A stretch of 64,000 bases of DNA from Platerodrilus igneus. Its lineage: Eukaryota; Arthropoda; Insecta; Coleoptera; Lycidae. This document shows, piece by piece, positions 30,301-39,300 of the stretch. The stretch covers positions 1,948,501 to 2,012,500 of the forward strand of contig JARFIW010000115.1 in assembly GCA_036346225.1 (NCBI GenBank). Direction: 5' to 3'. A program made the position numbers and the translations under genes. Numbering within the stretch: the stretch's first letter is position 1; every line of letters begins with the position of its first letter. The notes beneath the pieces are model-generated. The model did not search any database. It worked only from the letters and a program-made list of their open reading frames with translations, and was not told the DNA's origin.

Positions 30301-33300
30301 CTAGTCATTTTATTAGCTTGCGTTTTTTTTTATACAACAAACGGATGTTGTAGGAGTCAAAACTAGGAAAAGATGTAGCAATTCAAAAAAACTCTCACAG
30401 TTAGGGTGAATAATTGCATTTTAAGTTCAAAGGGTTCAATGAACTGGGCTGGACTTCTAACGCCAAGAGCCAGGCGCTTTTTGCGGTAGTATTAGGAATT
30501 TTTGTCGTTGATTTTGATCGGCTGCAGCAAAAATAATAAGAGTGATGCTAGTTTGCATTACATACAATGCATAGTTGTATAAAACATGTTACATGCCAAC
30601 TAGCATGTATCACGTTAGATTTAATTTGTAAATAAATTCACGCGTATATTTTTAAATAAATACGTCAATTTCCGTCGTCCCTGACAGTCGCGTCTGCGCA
30701 AAACGAATGCGGAGTGCGCGCGTAGGGTTATAAGACGCAATCTAATACTCCACATCCGACATTTGACATCTGATTTTCGATAAGCGTAATCCAATATTTG
30801 AAAGCCGATGTCTTACATTCGATATCCAATGCCCGATATTCCCGATAACGAACATCTATTCGGCACGCATACGCGATATCGATACTTACGAACTTCGTCA
30901 CAAAAATCTGATAGAGGACACGTGACGATTAATAGCAGTTAACGGATATTTCATCATCTGAATCCGATATCTCAAACCCTATATCTAACTTCTCACGTTC
31001 TATATCCGATGCTTTATAAACCGTGTTTGATAATTTAGCTCACGCGATATCCGATGTACAATGTGCGACATCCGACATACGATATTCTGTATTCGATATA
31101 TATCATGCAAATTTGGATATCCGACCTTTGGTATATAATATTTTATAGCCGACATCGCATATCCGATACGCAATAATCCAACACTCGATATTTGATCTCC
31201 GACATTAAATATTCTGTAATCGGCATTCGGTATCAGACACTCGATATTCAAGATTCGACATTCGATATCTGATATCCTTATGTCGATATCCAATATTCCA
31301 TGTTGAATATTTGATACCCTACAATAGATATGTGATATATGATATCCGATTATTCAACTCCTGCATTCAAAATGAGATATTTAGTCCCCGGCATTCTATA
31401 TTGGATATTCGATACTCGATATTTGATCTCCGATATTCGATCTCTGTTAAACTATATCCGATATCCGACATTCTGTATTTGATAATCGGTATTCGGTATC
31501 AAACTCTTGATATTCAACATCCGACATTCTGTATTCGATACCCATCATGCAATATTTGATGTCCGACTTTTGATGTGTGTTGTTTGATCTCCAACACATG
31601 ATATCCGATGTTGCTACCTCGATAACGGATATGAGATTCTTAATTTCCGACACTGGATATTCAATATTTCATGTTGGTTATTCGATCCTCGACATTCGAT
31701 ATTGGATGATCCATAACCGATATTCGATATTCAATATTCGAAATGTAATATTTCATCTCCGACATTTGATGAGTCGTACCGTATATTCGATATCCGACAT
31801 TCGATATCCAATATCGAGACATCTTGAATGTGATATTTATACCCGGCATTCGATAGTCGATATTCCATATTAGATATTCGATATCCAACATTCGATACGC
31901 AATATTTTATCTTCGATATTTGTTATCCGATATTATGTATTCGATTATCAGTATCCGGCATTTGATATTCATCATCCGATATCCCATATCGGATATTTTG
32001 TGTTTGATATCGAACATCCGACATTTGATATGTGATATTTGATCTCCGACATATGATATCCGATGTCACATATTCGATAAACGATATCCGGCATTCGAAA
32101 TTTGTTCCCCGACGTTCAAAATTCTGTACTTAGTCCGTATTTGATATTCGACACTATATCCAACGCCTGACATTCGATATTCTGTATTCGATAACCGGCA
32201 TTAGCTATCGTACAGTATTCGATATGCGACAGTAGATGTGTGATATTTGATATACCATTTCGCATATCTGATACACGATATCCGCCATTCGATATCTTGT
32301 ATTCGGTAGCCGACACTCGACATCGAACATTCGGCATTTGATCTTCGACATCCGATATCACATATTCGTTATGCAGTATTGATCTCCGACATTCGATATC
32401 CAATATGCCATTTTGAATATTTGATATTAGATATGGCATATTTGACCTCTGAGGTTCGATATTTGATGATCCATACTTGGCTTTCGATATCTGACACTCG
32501 ATATCCAATATCCTAAATTTGAAATGTGATGTTGAATACTCGCATTCCATATCGAATATTCGATGCGTGATATCTGATCTTTGACTTATGATATCCGATA
32601 TCTGTTGTAATATTTGAAATCTGAAATTCAATATCCAATATTCGCTGTTGAGTATTCGGTATTCGACATTATATATGTGATATTTGATCTCCGATATTTG
32701 ATATCCGATGTCGCATATTCAATAATCGATATCTGACATTCGAAATTTGAACCCCGACATTTGATATCTGGCATTCGATATTCTGTATTCAATAAACGGT
32801 ATTTGATATGTAACATCTGATATTCGATATTCTGTATTTGATTGCCGGTATTAGATATCTATCGTGCCATATTCGATATCCGGCACTAGATGTGTGATAT
32901 TTGATATCCCATTTCGCATATCCGATACACGATATCCGCCATTCGATTGTCGGTATTCGGTAGCCCACACTCGAGATCCAACATTTGACATTCGATTTTC
33001 GACATCCGATATCGCATAATCGTTGTGCAGTATTTGATCTCCGACATTCGATATCCAATATGCCATGTTAAATATTTGATATCCCATACTAGATATGTGA
33101 TATTTGATCTCTGATATTCGATATTTGATGACCCATACTCGGCATTCGATATCTGACACTCGATATCCAACATCCGAAATTCGAAATGTGATGTTGAATA
33201 CTCGGCATTCGATATCAAATATTCCATATCGGATATTCGATATCAAATATTCGATGCGTGATATTTAATTTCCGACTTTTGATATCCGATATTTGTTGCA

Positions 33301-36300
33301 ATATTTGAAATCCAAAATTCAATATTCAAAATACCATATTGAGTATTTGATATCCTTCATTATATATGTGATATTTGATCTCCGAGGTTCGATATCCAAT
33401 ATCGCATATTCAATACTCGATATACGATTTAAAGATATTTGATCTCCAACGTTCGATATTCGATTCTCCGACATTCGAAATGTAATATTTAATCCGCGGC
33501 ATTCAATATCCGATAATCCATATCGGATAGTCGATATCCAACATTCTATACGTGATATTCGATATCCGATGAACCATATCGGATGTCCAACATTCTGTAT
33601 TCAGTATCAGACTTTCGATATCTAACGTCCGATATTCTGTATCCCACATTTGATATTCGGAATTTGATATAGTACATGATACCCAAAATATGATATTCTG
33701 AAATCGATACTCATCTGCAATATCCAATGTCCGACTTTTGATGTATATGATTTTTTATCTCAGATGTTTGGTATCCGATATGGCAATATCGATAGTCGAT
33801 CCAATATTAGATATGTAATATTTCATCTCCGACATTTGATGAGCCCTACTCGATATTCGATATCCAATATCCAACATTCTAAACGTGATATTTATACCCG
33901 GCATTCGATATCAAGTATTCCATATTGGATATTCGATATCCAACATTCGATACGTATCATTTGATATCAGATATTCGTTATCCGATATTATGTATTCCAT
34001 TATCAGTATCCGATGTGTTTGATATTCATCATCGATATCCCATATTTGATATTCAACATCCAAACATTCGATATGTGATATTTGATCTCCGACATTTGAT
34101 ATGCGTGTCGCATATTCGATAAACGATATTCGACATTTAGAATTTGATTCCCGACATTGGATATTCTGTATCAATGGTCGGTATTTGATTTGCAACATCT
34201 GACATTCTATATTCTGTATTCGATTGCTGGTATTAGCTATCTATTGTGGAATATTCGATATCCGACATTGGATGTGTGATATTTGATATCCCGTTTCGCA
34301 TATCCGATACACGATATCCACCAACCAATATCCTGTATTCGATAGTCGGTATTCGCTAGCCCACACACGACATCGTGCATTTGGCATTCGATCTTCGACA
34401 TTCGATATCCAATGGTCTATGCTGAATATTCGATATTCGAGATTAGATATGTGATATTTGATCGCTGACATTCAATATTTGATGACCCATACCCGGTATT
34501 CAATATCCGACATTCGAAATTTGATTTTGAATCCTCTGCATTCGATGTCAAATATTCCATATCGGATATTCGATATCGAATATTCGATGCGTATAATTGA
34601 TCTCCGACTTTTGACAACCAATATCTGTTCTGATATGTAAACTCTGATATTCGATATCCGATATTCCATATTGAACATTTGATATCCGACATTATAGATG
34701 TGGTATTTGATTTCTGACATTCAATATCCGATGTCGCGTATTCCATACTCGATATCCGACATTAGATATGTGATATCTGATCTCCGACGTTCAATATTTA
34801 ATGATCCATAACCGATATGCATTATCCAATATTATTTATCCAAAATTCGAAATGTAATAATTAATTTCCGGCGTTCAATATCCGATATTTCATATCAGAT
34901 ACTCGATATCCAACGTTCAATACGTGATATTTGATCTCCGATATTGTGTATTCGATTATCAGTACCCGACATTTGATATTCATTTTCCGATATCTCATAT
35001 TTGATATTTTGTATTTGATATTCAACATCCGATGTTCGATATGTGATATTTGATCTTCGACATTTGACATCCGATGTCGTGTATTCGATGCTCAATACCC
35101 CGACATTCGATATTCTGCATTCAATTGTCTTTAAATGATATCCGACACTATTTGATGTTTGTTCTGTATTCTATAGCCGGTATTAGATATCTATCGTGCA
35201 ATAGTCGATATCCGACGTTAGATGTTTGATATTTGATCTCCGATATCGCATATCCGATACACGATATCCAATACTCGTTAGTCGGTATTCGATTGTCGGT
35301 ATTCCGTAGCCGACACTCGACATCCAACATTCGGCATTTGATCTTCAACACCCAATACCCCATATCCGGTATCCGTTATGCGGTATTTGATCTGTGACAT
35401 TTGATATCAAATATTCCATGTTGAATATTCGATATCCCACATTAGATATGTGATATTTGATCTGACATTCGATATCCGATATCGCATATCCGATATCCGC
35501 AATTCGATATCCTGTATTCGATAGTCGGTATTCGGTGGCCGACACTCGTCATCCAACATTCGGCATTCGATCTTCGACATACGACATCACATATGCGATA
35601 TCCGTTATGCGGTTTTAAATCTCCGATATTCCACATCAGATATTCGATATTCAATCTGCAATATTCGATATCCGACCTATGATGTATATGATATTTGATC
35701 TCAGACATTTGATATTCGATATGACTTTAGATACGTAATATTTCATCTTCGATATTCGATGAGACCTACCCGATGTTCGATATCCGACTGTCGATATCCA
35801 ATATCCGACATTCTAAATGTAATATTTATACACGGCATCCGATGTCCGATATTTCTATCGGATGTTCAATATCCAAAATTCGATGCGTAATATTTTTTCT
35901 CCGATATTATGTATTCTATTATCAGTATCCGACGTTTGATATTCATCTTCCGATATCTCATATTCAATATTTTGTATTTGATATCCAACATCCGATGTTC
36001 GATATGTGATATTTGATCTCCGACATTTGATATCCGATGTCGTGTATTCGATTCTAAATAGTTGGTATTGGGTGGCCGACACACGACATCCAACATTCGG
36101 CATTCAATCTTCGACATCCGATATCACATATCCGATATCCGTTATGCGGTTTTATATCTCCGACATTTGATGTCCGATGTTCCATATCGGATATTGGATA
36201 TCCAATCCCTTCTCATCTGCAGCATTCGATGATGTACATGATATTTGATCTCCGACATTTTGATACCAGATATCGCATATCCGATACACGATATCCGATA

Positions 36301-39300
36301 CTCGTTAGTCGGTATTCCGTAGTCGTCACTCGGCTTCAAATATTCGGCATTTGATCTGCAACATCTGATACCCCATATCCGGTATCCGTTATGCGGTATT
36401 TGATCTCCGACATTCGATATCCAATGTTTCATGTTGAATATTCGATATTCGACATTAGATATGTGATATTTGATCTCTGACATTCGATATACGATATCGC
36501 ATATCCTATGCACGATATCCGCCATTCGATATCCTGTATCCGATGTCGGTATTGGGTGGCCGACATTCGACGTCCAACATTCGGCATTCGATCTTCGACA
36601 TCCGACATCATTTATCCGATATCCGTTATGCGGTGTTACATCTCCGACATTCGATGTCCGATATTCCATATCGAATATTGGATATCCAATCACTACTCAT
36701 CTGCAACATTCGATGATGTATATGATATTTCATCTCCGACATTTGATACCAGATATTGCATATCCGATACACGATATCCGATACTCATTAGTCGGTATTC
36801 AGCAGCCGCTACTCGGCTTCCAACATTCGGCATTTGATCTGCAACATCCTATACCCCATATCCGGTATCCGTTATGCGGTATTTGATCTCCGACATTCGA
36901 TATCCAATATTCCATGTTTAATATTTGATAACCGACATTAGATGTGATATTTGATCTCTGACATTTGATATACGATATCGCATATCCGATACACAATATC
37001 CGCCATTCGATATCCTGTATTCGGTGGCCGACACACGACATCCAACATTCGGCATTCGATCTTCGACATCCGACATCACATATCCGATATCCGTTATGCG
37101 GTGTTACATCTCCGTCATTCGATGTCCGATATTCCATATCGGATATTGGATATCCAATCACTACTCATCTACAACATTCGATGATGTATATGATATTTAA
37201 TACCCGACATTCAATATCGCATATCCGATACTCGTTAGTCGGTATTCCGTAGCCGTCACTCGGCTTTCAACATTCGGCATTTGATCTTTAACATCCGATA
37301 CCCCATATCCGGTATCCGTTATGCGGTATTTGATCTCCGACAATCGATATCCAATATTTCATGTTTAATATTCGATATCCGACATTAGATTGATATTTGA
37401 TCTCTGACATTCGATATACGATATCGCATATCCGATACACGATATCCGCCATTCAATATCCTGTATTCGATAGTCAGTATTCGGTGGCCTACACTCGACA
37501 GCCAACACTCGGTATTCGATCTTCGACATCCGAGATTGATATCCGATATCCGTTATGCGGTTTTAGATCTCCGACATTCGATGTCCGATATTTCATATCT
37601 GATATTCGATATCCAATCCCTACTCATCCGCAATATTCGATGTTCGACTTATGATCTATATGGTATTTGATCTCGAACATTTGAAATCCAATATGACAAT
37701 ACCGATACTTGATCTTCCATTCGTTATGTAATATTTCATCTCCGACATTTGATTATCCCTAGCGCGATATTCGTTATATGACACTGAATATCCAATATCC
37801 GACCATCTAAATGTGATATCCGATATTCTATATTGGATATTCGATATCCAATAAACGATACGTGATATTCGATTTCCAATATTTGTTAGCCGATATTCGT
37901 TATTCCATATTTGATGTTCATCGCTCGATATCCAAACTCGATATTTTGTGTTTGATAACCAACTTCTGATTTTCGATGTGATATATGATTTCCGGCATTT
38001 GATATTCCATGCCGCATATTTGATACTCGATATCCGACATTCGAAAATTGATCCTCGACATTCGATATTTTGTATTCAATGGTCGGTATTTGATATCCGA
38101 CACTATGTCGAACATCTTACATTCGATATTCTGTATTCGATAGCCGGTGTTAAATATCTATCGTGCAATATTCGATATCCGACATTAGATGTTTGATATT
38201 TGATCTCCGATATCGCATATCCGATACACGATATCCTATATTCGTTAGTCGGTATTTGATTGTCGGTATTGCGTAGCCAACAGTCGACATCCAACATTCG
38301 GCATTTCATCTGCAACATCCGATACTTTATATCCGGTATCCGTCATGCGGTATTTGAACTCAGACATTCGATATACAATATTCCATGTTGAATATTCGAT
38401 ATCCGATATTGCATATCCGATACACAATATTCGCCATTCGATATCTTGTATTCGATAGTCGGTATTCGGTGGCCGACACTCGACATACAACATTCGGCAT
38501 TTGATTTTTGACATCCGATATCACATATCCGATCTCCGACATTCGATGTCCGATATTCCATATCGGATATTCGATATCCAACCGCTACTCATCTGCAATA
38601 TTCAATGTCCGACTTATGATGTATATGATATTTGATCTCAGACATTTGATATTCGATATGACATTAAATTTGTAATATTTTATCTACGACATTTGATGCG
38701 CCCTACGCGATATTCGATATCCGACACTCGATATCCAATATCCGACATTCTAAATGTGATATCCGATATTCTATATTGGATATTCGATATCCAATAAACG
38801 ATACGTGATACTTGATTTCCAATATTTGTTAGCCGATATTCGTTGTTCCATATTATGTATCCGATAATTGATGTTCATCGCCCGATATCAATACTCGATA
38901 TTTTGTATTTGATAGCTAACATCCGATAATAGATTGATATTTGATTTCCGACATTTGATATTCGATGTCGCATATTCGATACTCGATACCGGCACTCGAA
39001 GATTGAACACCGACATTCGATATTCTATATTCGATAGCCGGTATTAAATATCTATCGTGCAATATTTGATATCCGACATTGGATGTGATATTTGATCTCC
39101 GATATTTGATATCCGATATCGCATCGAAACACGATATCTAACATTCGATATTCTGTATTAGATAGTCGGTATTCCATATCCGACACTCGACGTCCAACAT
39201 TCGGCACTAGATCTTCGGCATACGATATCCTTTTTGCGATATTTGATCTCCGACATTCGATATCCAATATTCTATGTTGAATATTCGATATCCGACATTG

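Noticed and set aside
36142..36693. 183-codon minus-strand frame (and similar at 32116-32631, 32851-33246)
   Set aside because: Translation is the Gly-Tyr-Arg-Ile-Ser-Asp-Ile cycle of the heptamer satellite; open frames overlap on both strands.
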